Below, piece after piece: positions 31,386-43,020 of a stretch of DNA of 64,000 bases. The position numbers and the translations under genes were made by a program. The notes under the pieces are model-generated. The model had not been told where the DNA came from, did not search any database, and saw only the letters and a program-made list of their open reading frames with translations. The stretch comes from Cepaea nemoralis. Its lineage: Eukaryota > Mollusca > Gastropoda > Stylommatophora > Helicidae. Numbering within the stretch: the first letter of the stretch is position 1; every line of letters starts with the position of its first letter. The stretch lies in the NCBI GenBank assembly GCA_014155875.1, contig JACEFZ010027936.1, positions 186,001 to 250,000 of the forward strand, in the 5' to 3' direction.

Positions 31386-31439
31386 TAAAAATAAACTGGT
31401 TTATATCGTGGCCATCCAATAGAAAATATTTTTGCCTAA

Positions 31440-31556
31440 AATTCTCTCTCGGGCCGAATATATTTGTACGTCGGTTGAGACCTGTTGGGCCTGATATGAT
31501 TGTACGCCGGGCCTGATGTGGCCCGCGGGCCTTGAGTTTGACACATGTGGTCTAAA
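31440..31556 (-). mobile_element. hAT-type DNA transposon terminus
   Basis: The reverse complement begins 'tgtgtcaaactcaaggcccg' and 'cgggccacatcaggcc', the terminal motif of Charlie-like hAT elements (TGTCAAACTC followed by GGCCCGCGGGCC). Only one end is present. Confidence 0.6.
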
Positions 31557-32300
31557 CGAAATGTGTAGGGAAAATAACATGAATATTAGCACAAGTAAAA
31601 CAGATGTAATGACTATAACTAAAGAAGAAAAAACAACAATTCACATAAGCGAACATCCCTGAAACAAGTAAAGAGTTTCAAGTACCTTGGAAGTATAATA
31701 TCATCAAATGGCAAATCAGAAGACGAGATCGAAAATATATCAATAAGGCACACAAACTCATTGGACAAATGGCACCAGTACTAAAGAGCAATTACAAGTA
31801 TTAATAGTTCCTAAGAAAACACTTTACAACACAATCTTCCTACCAACTCTATGCTACCAATGCCAAAACCCGGACAATGACAGAAAAAGAGAAAAGAAAA
31901 AATCACAACAACAGAAATGAGATTCCTGCGTAGAATACTCGATGTATCAAGAAGAGATAAGATCAGAAATGATCAATCAGGAATAAAGCGGGGGTTTATA
32001 TTAGCGCTAGATTTTAATAGAAGGCAGCAAGTCAAATGGTTTGGCCATGCATGCAGGTTAACAACTATATACCACAACAAGCAATGATGTACAGACCAGA
32101 TGGAAGCAGAGGATCAGGTCGACCACGTAAACGATGGACGGAAGGAATAGCAGAGTCCATGGTAATATCGATACATGAAGCCCATAAAGTCATAAACGGA
32201 CACTCTCCCGCTGTTTATACTTCTTCTCGACACCGCAAGGTACAAGAGGAACATGATGATGTGGTTGAAAACTCCAACCCTCCAGGACACCTTTGGGAAA
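31556..32300 (+). mobile_element. Decayed RTE-type LINE 3' half
   Basis: Fragments in shifting frames include MNISTSKTDVMTITKEEK, FKYLGSIISSNGKSEDEI, PKKTLYNTIFLPTLCYQ and GSRGSGRPRKRWTEGIAESM. The ending 'ggacactctcccgctgttta' also closes the pieces at 53700-53990 and 59420-59515. Confidence 0.7.
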
Positions 32301-32315
32301 GGTGGAATATTTATT

Positions 32316-32340
32316 CCCCCCCCCCCCCCCCCCCCCCCCC
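32316..32340. repeat. 25-nt poly-C run
   Basis: 25 consecutive C on the plus strand, at the end of the LINE fragment. Confidence 0.95.
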
Positions 32341-32394
32341 AACCACCCGATCAGTTTAACGTGAAGCCAAGAATGCAGGTGGTGGATAGAGTTG

Positions 32395-33110
32395 AAGAGC
32401 AGCCGTCAGATAGTTGAAGGTTATGGTCTACTCTTCAACGACTGTAGAACCTCTGAGTTGAGTTAAGTTGAGCTAAGAACCGACATCCCTGCACTCAGGA
32501 CATTCCCATATGCGCTCCGTCCCCTCGTTCAACAGCCAGTGAAGAGTCACACAGCTAATCGTTCCCACCGCTATCTGATTGAAAGTTCTCCTGGTCTTCT
32601 CTCTCTGTTTTGAGATTCTACGAGAACCCCTGTCAGTCCCCCGCAATTTCATCCTTTCCACATAGGTCTACTGGTTCTCAGTCTGTTCCTCCACCTTCTC
32701 TACCTGGTCCCACAGGCGCACGACCACCTCTCCCTTGTTCATAGGTAATCAATCACCAAGAGGTGCATTCCCTGCCAGCCTGTGCATTCCCTGCCAGCCT
32801 ATCAGCCTGTGCATTCCCTGCCAGCCTATCAGCCTGTGCATTCCCTGCTAGCCTATCAGCCTGTGCATTCCATGCCAGCCTATCAGCCTGTTCATTCCCA
32901 CGAATTACCGCATGGCCAGGGCAAACAATGCATACAATTCTTACAATTTGTGACCTCTGAAGCGAGGTGAGCCATTCCACACAAAACATTCCGTTCTCAA
33001 CTTTACTAAGCATACTCCTGGAGTCCGTGATGAAGACAATGTGTGTTGATGTGGTCTCCTCTAACCAACGGAATGCCGCTGTGACTGTCTCCACCTCCAT
33101 TCTCATACTG
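32395..33110 (-). mobile_element. RNase H-bearing LINE 3' portion with an in-frame repeat expansion
   Basis: The minus-strand frame (117 codons) encodes an RNase H domain end: AAFRWLEETTSTHIVFITDS (with the catalytic-type TDS), then VCIVCPGHAVIRGNEQADRL. NAQADRLAG then repeats in tandem, a 27-bp minisatellite (32763-32895) in frame. Downstream frames give MNKGEVVVRLWDQVEKVE and the Cys-rich end ERIWECPECRDVGS. The copy is 5'-truncated. The family also appears at 29930 and 52690-53560. Confidence 0.82.
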
Positions 33111-33169
33111 GATGTCGTAGCCTCATATGCCCTACTCTCCTTGAAGAATTGTCTATTAGCCTTCGTAAT

Positions 33170-33800
33170 GAAATTGAAACAAGAAAAAAAAAATGTGTTG
33201 AAGTGCTACATAGATCCTGTACTTTTGCATGGATGTGAAGCTTGGACAATGAGCAGTCAAGCTGAAAAACATCTTATGGCTGTATAAATGTTGTTTCTGA
33301 GGAGAATGCAAAGAATACCATGGACAGACAGCAACAAATTTGCAGTGACCAAGTACTACAAGAAACAAATGAAAATATCGTAAACTGATTTGAGAAATTA
33401 GACGTAGACAGTCTGGGAAGGTTAACCCGGTCAACAAATGCCCGCAGAAGTCAGATGTGTCGGCCTAAAGGCATAAGTATCGCAGCTCTGCTGTAAACAG
33501 GTACAATGCAATTACATCCGAAAAAACACCCCGGATGAACGCAGCAGAAGAAGAAGACGTAGACAATCAAAGTTTTTGGACATGTTATGAGAAGAAATAA
33601 ATTGGAGAAGTTGGTGACAATTGGCAAGATCGAGGCGAAGAGAACAAGGGGAAGGCAGAGAATAAGAGGAAGACAGAGAAGTAAATACCTGAATGGCTCG
33701 ACTACGTGGCATAGTTGAGACAAGAACACTGAGCTGATCCACGACACTGGTGATCCGAGTGAAGTGGCGAGTCATGACCGCCCACGCTTACCAGCATGGC
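33170..33800 (+). mobile_element. RTE-type LINE 3' region, split by a SINE
   Basis: 33190-33400 gives VLKCYIDPVLLHGCEAWTMS and LFLRRMQRIPWTDSNKF. After the SINE (33414-33555), the end continues as the LGHVMRRNKLEKLV-type tail seen at 245-475. Confidence 0.78.
33414..33555 (+). mobile_element. SINE family E, best-preserved copy
   Basis: It is flanked by gacgtagacagtc (33401-33413) and gacgtagacaatc (33556-33568), one mismatch. It reads tgggaaggttaacccggtca, acaaatgcccgcagaagtca, gatgtgtcggcctaaagg, gcagctctgctgtaaacagg and gatgaacgcagcagaagaag. The head has no convincing tRNA A/B boxes. Confidence 0.88.
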
Positions 33801-34003
33801 ACATGAATGAATGAATGGTTATACTATAGGAGAGACTTTTGTGTTGGCATTCTAGCAGCAAGATTATGCATAGTATACCTGTGCAGGCTGTTAGTTTGTC
33901 AAGACATTTGTCTGTTCCACTTTTCACATGGGACAGTGAGGAGCATATTTTGTGTGATATTCACTTGCACAAGAATGGAGCGAAGTTGGAACTGACTAAA
34001 TAA

Positions 34004-34134
<131 letters not shown>

Positions 34135-34194
34135 CACTTTAGGAACCAATGTAATAATACTTATGATTATATCAGCTGTGTCAGAGTCTTTGTC

Positions 34195-34320
34195 TTTTGA
34201 GTATAATGTCTGTGCCAACATGATGTCATCTGTGCCAACAGTATAATATTGAATATCCATGCCGACAGTATAATGTCTGTGTCAATTGTGTAATGTCTTT
34301 GCCAACACTTAATATCAAAG
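34195..34320. repeat. ~20-25-bp tandem repeat
   Basis: Variants of 'gtataatgtctgtgccaaca' recur about five times with indels. Confidence 0.7.
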
Positions 34321-35535
34321 GTGTATATAACTTTTATTCAGTTCTTAAACAAAATTACATAAATCCGATAAATATGAATAATTTAAACTCAAGCAAATAT
34401 TCTGTAAGAAAACAACACAACCCAGAACAATAAATAATATTTTAAACAATACAATAAAGCTGCACTCCAAATAATATGTATGAAACAGACCAAGCAGTAA
34501 CAAATGCATGTTTCCAGATTGTGTAATCTTAAATTGAGCTTATGGGTATATTTGATTGAAAGTCAGAAGGCAATGGAAATATTAAACATGGATTAGATTA
34601 CATACAATATATTTATTTTCACAGAGGTTCTTAACTCAGTCAGCAGACAACATGCCATGTGTTCATTGGTTACTCCATGCTGAATATGCCGTTCACAACT
34701 TCCTGCTGCCCCACCTACTTGCTACATTAACCCTCTCTCCTAAATGTCCCTTTAACCCTTCTGTCTCATCAAGAAGCTATACTAACCCACAAAATCCGAA
34801 CTGTCCCTTTAACTCTTCTGTTCTATTATTTCATGCCTCCTAGGCCTGAGCATTTCTTATTGAAAGTAACCACTATTTAGGACGGAACAAATTAAAGTAA
34901 AGAGTCACAACTATTTTTATAAAACACACAATCATTCTCAGTTTGAATATGTAACTTAGTTGTTTAGGCAATCACACATATTTACTATGCAGGCAAGCAA
35001 GCAAATATTCATATATACATACATGTTCTCTAATATTTATATCACATTTGTTCACAATGACCTGGAATATAAGTTAAGATATATGCAAACAATGAGAAGT
35101 GTTGTAATGATCAATAAACCAGGTAGCATTCAAACGTGGATATAGGGTTATATATATTTGAAATCAAACAAACCTGGAAGTTATTGCGGGTTCGATACCA
35201 GACCGCACAACATAGCAAATATCACAATAAATCAAACCACATCAAATCTTGTTTTTGACATTTCAGCGCAAGTAAAAGAAAAGACTGCCCCATGGCAGAT
35301 ACTGCAGTTGGGGTATGACATTTTTGCTCCTCACATATTCTAGGCCATGACAATGAGGTGAAATGGCTAGTTTCCTTCCCCACCACCTGTCCTTGCCAGA
35401 AAATTCCCTGAAAGAAGTGAAAATTATCCACTTCCCATGTTATGAAACTGAGTCAACCACACAGAGGTATTGGTCACATACTGCCAGGGGTCTAACAACA
35501 CTGTCTTGACAATCTGAATCTTTGCCACAGCAACA
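34321..35535. other. A+T-rich intergenic sequence, nothing recognised
   Basis: I see no gene or conserved motif. A 'gcgggttcgataccag' near 35187 is B-box-like and may be a SINE remnant. Confidence 0.4.
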
Positions 35536-35781
35536 AGGTTCATGAGATCATCATTGCTAATCTAAATCCTTTTCAAATCAACAATGTTCATGAGATCATT
35601 AATGCTAATGTAAATCCTTGTCACTGCTAATCTAGATTCTTTTTATTTCGACAATGCTCATGAGACTGTCACTTCTAATGTAAATTCTTTTCACTTCAAC
35701 AATATTCATGAGATTGTCACTTCTAATCTAAATTCTTTTCATTTAAAAAATGTTCATGAGATTGTCACTTCTAATCTAAAT
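35536..35781. repeat. 48-bp minisatellite, left part (right part 36116-36280)
   Basis: The units carry 'catgagattgtcacttctaa', 'tctaaattcttttcatttca' and 'acaatgtt'. The array is split by an inserted element at 35782-36115 and resumes at 36116 as 'aatctaaattcttttcattt'. Confidence 0.85.
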
Positions 35782-36115
35782 AGGAACGCAGAGGTGTTTC
35801 CAAGGCACCAGGGCCAAGTTCTATACTGGCCAAGACCTACTAATACGTACTAGTCGTTCGTCCTGGGCAACAAGTCCCTTTAGGGTCCTGGCTAACGTAG
35901 TAGGATCGCTGATTATTCCGAAGTTGGAGAGTGTCTGCCTGCACGGTGAGGAACCACCAGTCTGCACACCAATAAGCCAGACATGGGACAACGGATACTT
36001 ACACAAACCTCAGGACCTGTATGACATCACACTGATGTTGCACAACAGGATGTCTTCATCCGACATACAGGACTTCACTCTGGAGTTCATAGCCAGCGAA
36101 CGCAAGCAAGCAAGC
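35782..36115 (+). mobile_element. Short retroelement with CAAG tail inserted in the 48-bp array
   Basis: It is flanked by a perfect aatctaaat duplication (35773-35781, 36116-36124) and ends in (caag)n. The plus-strand frame gives ESVCLHGEEPPVCTPISQTW, DNGYLHKPQDLYDITLMLHN and RMSSSDIQDFTLEFIASERK before the tail, consistent with the 3' end of a LINE or a LINE-derived SINE. The family is not recognised. Confidence 0.72.
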
Positions 36116-36280
36116 AATCTAAATTCTTTTCATTTCGGTAATGTTCATAAGATTATGAATGCAATATCACTTTAATAAATCATGAATCCTGCCTCCAATG
36201 TATCAAAGAATTGTACGTAATAATCTACATTTTTTTGTCATGTCAACAAAGTTCATGAGATCGCCAATGAGATATCACTT

Positions 36281-36705
36281 TTAAAAAACCATCACTAGAA
36301 GGCACATTATGAAAATAATTAATTAAGTTTAAAAAAAAAATGTTCTTGAAACATGATAAAGAAAAGCATAATAAAACGAGGCATGCTTCAAAGAGATGTC
36401 TGGTCAGATCTTCTCAGAACATACCAGTATCACCATTAATATTTTCTAAGTTCCTTCAGAAGCCAGACACTATCACCGCAGCTGCTGCATTGGCACAAAA
36501 TCATTAGCAAAATATTTAAAATATTCCGACACCAACAACTGAAGTGCCGTTATGGCAGCAAATGTACATGTTTTTACACATGAAATTCTTAGTCTTACTC
36601 CTACTTCTAGTTTCCTAATCCGACTTGTACTTTGTTTTCCTCTTCATACTCTTCCTCATGTCACAGCTGCTGCTTTATCCTCTTGTCTCTTCTCCTGTGC
36701 CAGTA
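36281..36705. other. Unassigned sequence
   Basis: I can support nothing in this A+T-rich stretch. Confidence 0.4.
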
Positions 36706-36709
36706 AGTG

Positions 36710-36950
36710 ACGGATAACTTTACACCCCTTTCTGCTTCTTAGGTATATGGTGCCAAACCATAAATGCTATAGACAAACTGGCAATCGAGGTCAATAATCA
36801 CTTTCACTTCCCAAGACATTTCCTGGCACACATTTTAGGTGGAAGCCCAGGTCAGTGTAAACAATCTGCTTCAATGCGAATTTAAACCCACGATCACCAT
36901 GCTAGCAGGCAAGTGTCTAGCCACTAGGCTACCACAGTTTCTTCCGTACA
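36710..36950 (-). repeat. tRNA-type SINE, family D-like
   Basis: The reverse complement reads tggtagcctagtggctagac, 'acttgcctgctagcatggtg', a degenerate B-box 'gtgggtttaaattc', then 'cttgggaagtgaaagtg' and a variant of the family D body. Confidence 0.6.
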
Positions 36951-37139
36951 TCCTTAAATAACAGGCTCTTAATAAGATACCCTTCGTAAGTAAATCATCA
37001 ATGTTTCTTTAGTATACAAAAGTTGAGCCAATATGGCAACTGAATAAAGTAAAAATGAAAACAGTGAATGATGGTACACATTAGATAATCCTCAAATGTA
37101 ATGTCCTGTTATCTAGCAATGAACATGCAATTATAAAAT

Positions 37140-37475
37140 TGAATTGAGGGCCTGGCAAAGTGGATATTCAGTATAATAGATCACATTTCAAGGAAACAAA
37201 AGCAAGAAAACTGTTCAAAAGAAGTAAGAGACAGGCTAGTCATAGCAATGCTGAGGTTAAACAGTATTGGAAACCAATGGCACATTGTAATAACAGGAAA
37301 GATTTATGAGGTGAAAACGGACAGAAGACAGCGAGAGGACATTCCTGACACCCTTTCATCATGGCATGGAAAAATAGCACACAAATTGAGATTTTGTTAG
37401 AGATCACAAAATGTGCTGAAGCATGGTTGCCTGCACAAATTCGCAAGGTACTTGATGATGATGATGATTATGATC
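37140..37475 (+). mobile_element. Decayed LINE 3' end with GAT tail
   Basis: The frame gives IVITGKIYEVKTDRRQREDI, PDTLSSWHGKIAHKL and a (gat)n tail. It is equivalent to the VTGKIEGKRxRGRxRE..LSSWHG block of related LINEs here. Confidence 0.65.
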
Positions 37476-37994
37476 TTAAAAGACGTGTGGACTTATCACT
37501 CTCAGGGGCAATTCAGCAGCCAAAGAAGGACAACCACCACAGCAAAGATCCAGAATGTATATTCAGATACCAAATGCATACACCTCATTTCATCAGACTT
37601 TGCTGTATTTTAAAACAAGGACAACTGAAGATGCATTTGTTTATAACAAATGTTTTTCAATGTACCGTCAGACATAAACTTACAAAGAAAACCAGTGTTT
37701 GGCATAGATCAAGATAATATATGAAAAAAAGCAGATTTTAACAAGGCACTTTTGTGAGGAATGTATTCATCTGTACTGCAGCAGCTGTGTATCACACTTG
37801 TTAAATGTTACATTTAGCAATCACAAAAACGTGCTCCAGTATAATAAACTAAAGTGCTCATCTAAATGGTTAGATATGAATTCTGTCTATTTTCCATAGC
37901 TGTGGGTTCGGGTGGATTATACGCTGGCTAATGAAGACACCTTTAGTCCTCTAATCTCTACTTCCTTTTTCTACTTCTATGAGTGCCAAACAAT

Positions 37995-38460
37995 GACTGG
38001 CACCTTGCTGTCTTGACAGACGATAGTTTGTAAAATGGAGTCATACCTCTCCATAACACAAAGCCTGCCCTGAATTTAGAGACCATGTGTTGCTCATGCA
38101 GCATGATCCCTCTCTCGGCCTGTCTAGTGTACTCCAGAGGAAAGGTAACACCAATACATCTGGAATAAGATGTACTGCTGGATCAGCAAAGCAATGCTCT
38201 AACTGTCTCACTGTCGGAGCTTCCATCCTAGACCAGTTGCCAACCAAGGCTTAGGGCCTGGTCTGCCCTGCCATGACATTTAGTCTTTAGGTTGCATTTC
38301 CTCGCACTAGGATAACGCTTGTACTGTCCAAATTGCAATCCTCCGCCTGAAGCTGTTGGCACAATGTGGGGTGTTGGGTTTGGTGATCACCGCCCAACAA
38401 TTGGTGCTAAAAGAAAGCAGGTAGTACAGTCTACCATCATACAGTAGCACAGTCATATCT
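37995..38460 (+). repeat. Repeat R, second long copy
   Basis: It parallels the copy at 13388 block by block, from 'ctggcaccttgctgtcttga' to 'catcatacagtag', with small deletions. Confidence 0.8.
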
Positions 38461-38499
38461 ACTAAGAACTGACGTGCGTTTTGGAAGATTGAGCATGCA

Positions 38500-38915
38500 T
38501 GGCAATGCCCAATCTGCAGTGACATTGTTTGATGTAACATAATTCTCTCTATGAGCTCCAAACAAGCAATTTTGTCATACCATTTTAGTACTATTTTGCG
38601 CAGGCAACAATTAATGCATATTAATAATTTATTGGCTATCATTTGAGTCATTCTCCATGATTTCGATCTACATAGTAGTACTGACATAATGTTAGAATCG
38701 AATACACTAATTTTGATTTCTCTTGACTTCCACACGTCCTAGTGCTATAAAGCTTCGCCTTTTGTATTATTATTTTAATATCTCCATCAGCCCCTTCATC
38801 TCTGTCTACATTGACACCTACATGTGTGTATGATTCCACCTCTTGAAGTGAGGTTTCACTCAGGGAGATCGGGTTATCATTTTCTTGAGTGCAGGTCCGC
38901 ATGACCAAATGTGTA
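38500..38915 (-). mobile_element. LINE fragment (post-RT region)
   Basis: The minus-strand frames give NPISLSETSLQEVESYTHVG, DRDEGADGDIKIIIQKAKLY, SNIMSVLLCRSKSWRMTQMI and LRKIVLKWYDKI. These are the YLGV, LYGSESW and RKI blocks of an RTE-type LINE, with frameshifts. Confidence 0.75.
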
Positions 38916-39190
38916 AGAACACATGTTCTTAAAACATTCGGTATGCTGATGCCGAGGTAAGGGGTTCAACCCCTACACTGGACAGCTGGACTAAAATGTT
39001 GACCTGTCGTCCTTGACTTGGGGACATAAATTACAAGTACCTATGAAGTCAGAGTGGGTTCGTCTGATGGCGAGGGACACTGTTAATAAGGGAAAGCTAA
39101 TCCACATGAAAAATTCAGTCCATCACTACTATAAATAGTGTGTATGGACTACGCTTGAGTTCAAAGTGAGCGAGTGCAATAACAAACAAT
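38890..39190 (+). repeat. SINE family B copy
   Basis: It contains 'gaggtaaggggttcaacccc' (B-box ggttcaacccc), 'gttgacctgtcgtccttgac', 'ttggggacataaattacaag' and 'gactacgcttgagttcaaag'. Confidence 0.82.
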
Positions 39191-39194
39191 TGCT

Positions 39195-39715
39195 CGAGTT
39201 ATTCACATGATCTTTGTCTTCTCCTGTGAACGGATCTGAGCTCTCAAATTATCTTCTTCTCCTGTGAATGAATCTGAGCTCTCAAATTATCTTTGTCTTC
39301 TCCTGTGAACGGATCTGAGCTCTCAAATTATCTTTGTCTTCTCCTGTGAACGGATCTGAGCTCTCAAATTATCTTTGTCTTCTCCTGTGAATGGATCTGA
39401 GCTCTCAAATGAGCTTTGTCTTCTGTGAACGGATCTGAGCTCTCAAATTATCTGTGTCTTCTGTGAACGGATCTGAGCTCTCAAATGAGATTTGTCTTCT
39501 GTGAACGGATCTGAGCTCTCAAATTATCTTTGTCTTCTGTGAACGGTTCTGAGCTCTCAAATTATCTGTCTTCTGTGAACGGATCTGAGCTCTCAAATTA
39601 TCTTTGTCTTCTCCTGTGAACGGATCTGAGTTCTCAAATTATCTTCTTCTCCTGTGAACGGATCTGAGCTCTCAAATTATCTCTGTCTTCTCCTGTGAAC
39701 GGATCTGAGCTCTCA
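39195..39715. repeat. ~41-bp minisatellite, about 13 units
   Basis: The unit is gaacggatctgagctctcaa, attatctttgtcttctcctg, t, with a shorter variant lacking the 'ctcct' part. Confidence 0.93.
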
Positions 39716-39839
39716 ACAATTCAACTCTGGAACAATGGAAGGTCACTAACTGGGGCTAGTATTTCAAGGCGTTCATTACAAGGTGACTTTCTAACCAGGA
39801 ACTTCTACTAAATGCTTGTTACATTTTATCCTGGTTTTA

Positions 39840-40245
39840 TCCAGATAACTGGCGTAGGCATTCATGTCTCTCTCCAGATCTCAGTCCATTGTGCTCTGGA
39901 TCAACTCTAATGATAATCCTCCATGCCACCATCTCAATTCATCCAGCATAAATTCTCTTGGTATGCCTCTGCCTCTTTTCCCAACTGATTTTCCCTGTCA
40001 CAACAATTTTTTCCAATCTCTCTTCTCACTACATGTCCAAAGAATGCTGGCTGCCTCTTTCTTATAGATGTGTATAATGTTCTAGCTTTATTAGCCTCTT
40101 TCAGGCAATCATTGTTAGTTACTCTGCAAGACTAAGTTATTAGCAAAAATCATCTCAATAACAACATCTCCGTTGCTTCCAAAGTTTTTCCTAAATTGTT
40201 CATTCACATTCCACTGCCATACAGCAAAACAGGTTCTATATAACC
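39840..40245 (-). mobile_element. LINE 3' end, inverted
   Basis: It matches the reverse complement of the 28690 LINE end (gcgtaggcattcatgtctct, tccatgccaccatctcaatt, catccagcataaattctctt) and of its upstream segment near 55008. Confidence 0.72.
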
Positions 40246-40489
40246 TGGTAATATTTTAAAATATGTGGGTAAGTATAGTTTAACAAGAACACATGAGCAA
40301 GTGACCTTCGAACTGTAACCATTTATAAAATCTCTGAAGAGAAAATACTGCACCGAAATGGGAAGCTGGCATGGTCCGAGTCGGTTAACTATGGAATCCT
40401 GGTCCCTGGACATTCTTCTTCTTCTTCTTTTGTTCGCAGGGACATGTAAAACTAGTACTCTGACCTCTCGATAACCCCTTCTCAACTAG

Positions 40490-41365
40490 TACATAAACTA
40501 AGCAAAATGAGCTAGTGTTGAATAAGATATCATAATCAGGGCTATAATAATTAGGGCGTGCGGAGATCCAGCAAGTAAACAACAAATACAAAAGCATCTT
40601 TTAATTTCCATTTCATTTCCAATTCGAAACACAAAATCTATCAGCCCTACAATCGACACCTGGAATGGCTTCAATAATTATATTGCGTTGAAATCTGAGC
40701 CAACGGAAGTGGCCAGGGTATAAGAAGAGTTAATCACACAGAATTGCTTGGTTTGTTATAACAGTTACAAATCACATGAAAGCTGAAATGATGACTGGTC
40801 TATAACATCTGGTGAAATGAAAGCAATGGTTGCCTAGTTAATCACATAAATTAAGTCAGTTATGTAAAACATGAAGAAAACGTTACCATCACCTGATAAA
40901 GTAGATAACTTGGATCACATATCAACACACAAATAATCAAAATGGCAGCAAGATAAAGCACATATAATAACCATAGAAAATATGTAAATGTATATAAATA
41001 TTCAATTTAGCGGTCTAAACAATTCAATATACAACAATGCTTAGCATGCCACACGCAGCCGATGGCAAATCACAATGCACAATGTTCATGACATCAAACT
41101 TCTTACAGTAAGGGAGCGTCCACAGCAACACACACACACACACACACTGGCTATGAAGTGGGACATATAATAAACAGTGGTTTTTACAGCCGGCTTTCAA
41201 GATATGGCAACAGGAGAAAGAAACTTGGGAGTCATGATCCAAGTATGCCTGCCCTAAATGTGTACCAAGAAGATAAAAATGCTGCAACATCCACAGAAAA
41301 GGAATTCCTGGGATGATTAGAAGTCTCTTTTTTGTGCTTTCTCCATGGAGGAGGTTGTAATACTC
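40490..41365. other. Unassigned sequence
   Basis: No gene or repeat could be supported except a short (ca)n at about 41130-41146. Confidence 0.4.
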
Positions 41366-41570
41366 ATATCTTATGGCAAATAATATATAACACTTCTAAT
41401 GGTAAAAAATATATAACAAATCTTATGGTAAATAAAAAACAACATATTTGATGGTAAATAATATGTGACAATTGTGATGTAAGTAACATATAACAAATCT
41501 GATGGGAAATAGTATATAACATATCTCATGGGAAATAATATATAGTCATAATTACAAATAATATTGAGGT
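41366..41570. repeat. ~27-bp A+T-rich tandem repeat
   Basis: Variants of 'atcttatggtaaataatata' plus 'taacaa' recur about seven times. Confidence 0.75.
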
Positions 41571-42110
41571 TTAAAGAACAAGTTTTAGTTAACATTTGGC
41601 CAAATTGTAAGTGCTGTTTACAAGGCACCACCGTGACATGATCAACCTGGAAAAGACAACATGCAGAGACGCTGATCCATCAGGGTAGGTAACCACACTG
41701 GCCACAATCTCTCTTACTGTCTCCAGATGGCATTCTGGAAACAGACAAGACCGATTTCATTGGCCATGATCTCTGTGTCGATACCTGCCAAGAAGTAGAC
41801 ACTGCATGCTATGAGATTAGTCACAGCATGATGATGGTAGATGGGCTGCACCCACATCTTGCACACCCTGTATTGAGAGCTCATGAGTTTTCTCAGAATC
41901 AGTGGGCTGCTTATCTATAAGAATGGAACCATGCCGTCATCTCTCTTGGATTCCATCATGCCACAGAAGGTGGACAACTTGATACAACTGGGTCAATAAC
42001 AAAAAGCAACTTAACACTGGCAAAGATTTATCTCACAAGAATTTGTCTTTGGATTCAGGTATTATATTCTGTACATTCAGTTAGACAAAACTAGTCTGGA
42101 GCAGGCCTGA
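41571..42110. other. Unassigned sequence with an open minus-strand stretch
   Basis: The minus strand has about 45 codons without a stop near 41735-41860 (VYFLAGIDTEIMANEIGLVC and neighbours). I see no family motif and no convincing splice sites, so it is not called a gene. Confidence 0.3.
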
Positions 42111-42905
42111 CTAGAGGGAACAATTATAGAGGAGACTAGTTTAGAGGGAACCAGTCTATACAGAATTAGTCTTGAGAAGTAGCTCTCATCCGGTGGGGAA
42201 TCATCAATTAGCTTCCATTTTTACGTATACTATGTAGGGATTGGGGGGGGGGGGGGAGGAATTTATAGGAAGGAAATATACAAGGGGGGAGGGATGACAT
42301 TCTGAACATATGGTGAAGGCATGCATGGGCCAAAAAAGGTCTAGAGGCATCCAGTCTAGAGAGAACCAGTCATGAAAGAACCAGTCTAGAAGGAATCATT
42401 ACTGAGGAAACTAGTCTAGAAGAAACCATTACTGAGGAAGCTAGTCTAGAGGGAACCATTCTAGAGAGAACCAGTCTAGAGGGAGCCATTACTGGGGAAG
42501 CTAGTCTAGATGGAACCATTCTAGAGAGAACCAGTTTAGAGGGAACCATTACTGAGGAAGCTAGTCTAGAGGGAACCATTATTGAGGAAGCTAATCTAGA
42601 GGGAACCAGTCTAGAAGGATCTAGTCTAGAGGAAACCATTACTGAGGAAGCTAGTCTAGAGGGAACCAGTCGAGAGGGAACCTTTCCAGAGTGAATTATT
42701 ATTGAGGAAGCTAGTCTAGAGGGAACCAGTCTAGAAGATCTAGTATAGAGGGAACCCATCTGGAATAAACCAGCCTGAAGGAAACTGATCTAGAATGAGC
42801 TGGTCTACAAGATGCCTCTCTAGAGGAAACCAGACAAGAGAAAACAGGTCTAGACAAAATCAGTCTAGACAAAAGAGATCGAGACAAAACCAGTTTAGGG
42901 AAAAC
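42111..42905. repeat. 30-bp minisatellite with 15-bp sub-repeats
   Basis: Units built on 'ctagtctagagggaaccatt' and 'actgaggaag', with many TCTAGA hexamers, run from about 42345. A diffuse leading edge starts at 42111. A 14-G run lies at 42243-42256. Confidence 0.88.
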
Positions 42906-42996
42906 CAGTCTATTTGGAACAATTAGGTTAAAAGAAAATGACCAACAAAACACATACACAAAAAGGAAAGACTTTTGAGAGAGATAAAGCAGAGAT

Positions 42997-43020
42997 GGGG
43001 GGGGGGGGGGGGGGGGGGGG
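42997..43020. repeat. 24-nt poly-G run
   Basis: 24 consecutive G on the plus strand, just right of the TCTAGA-rich array. Confidence 0.95.
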
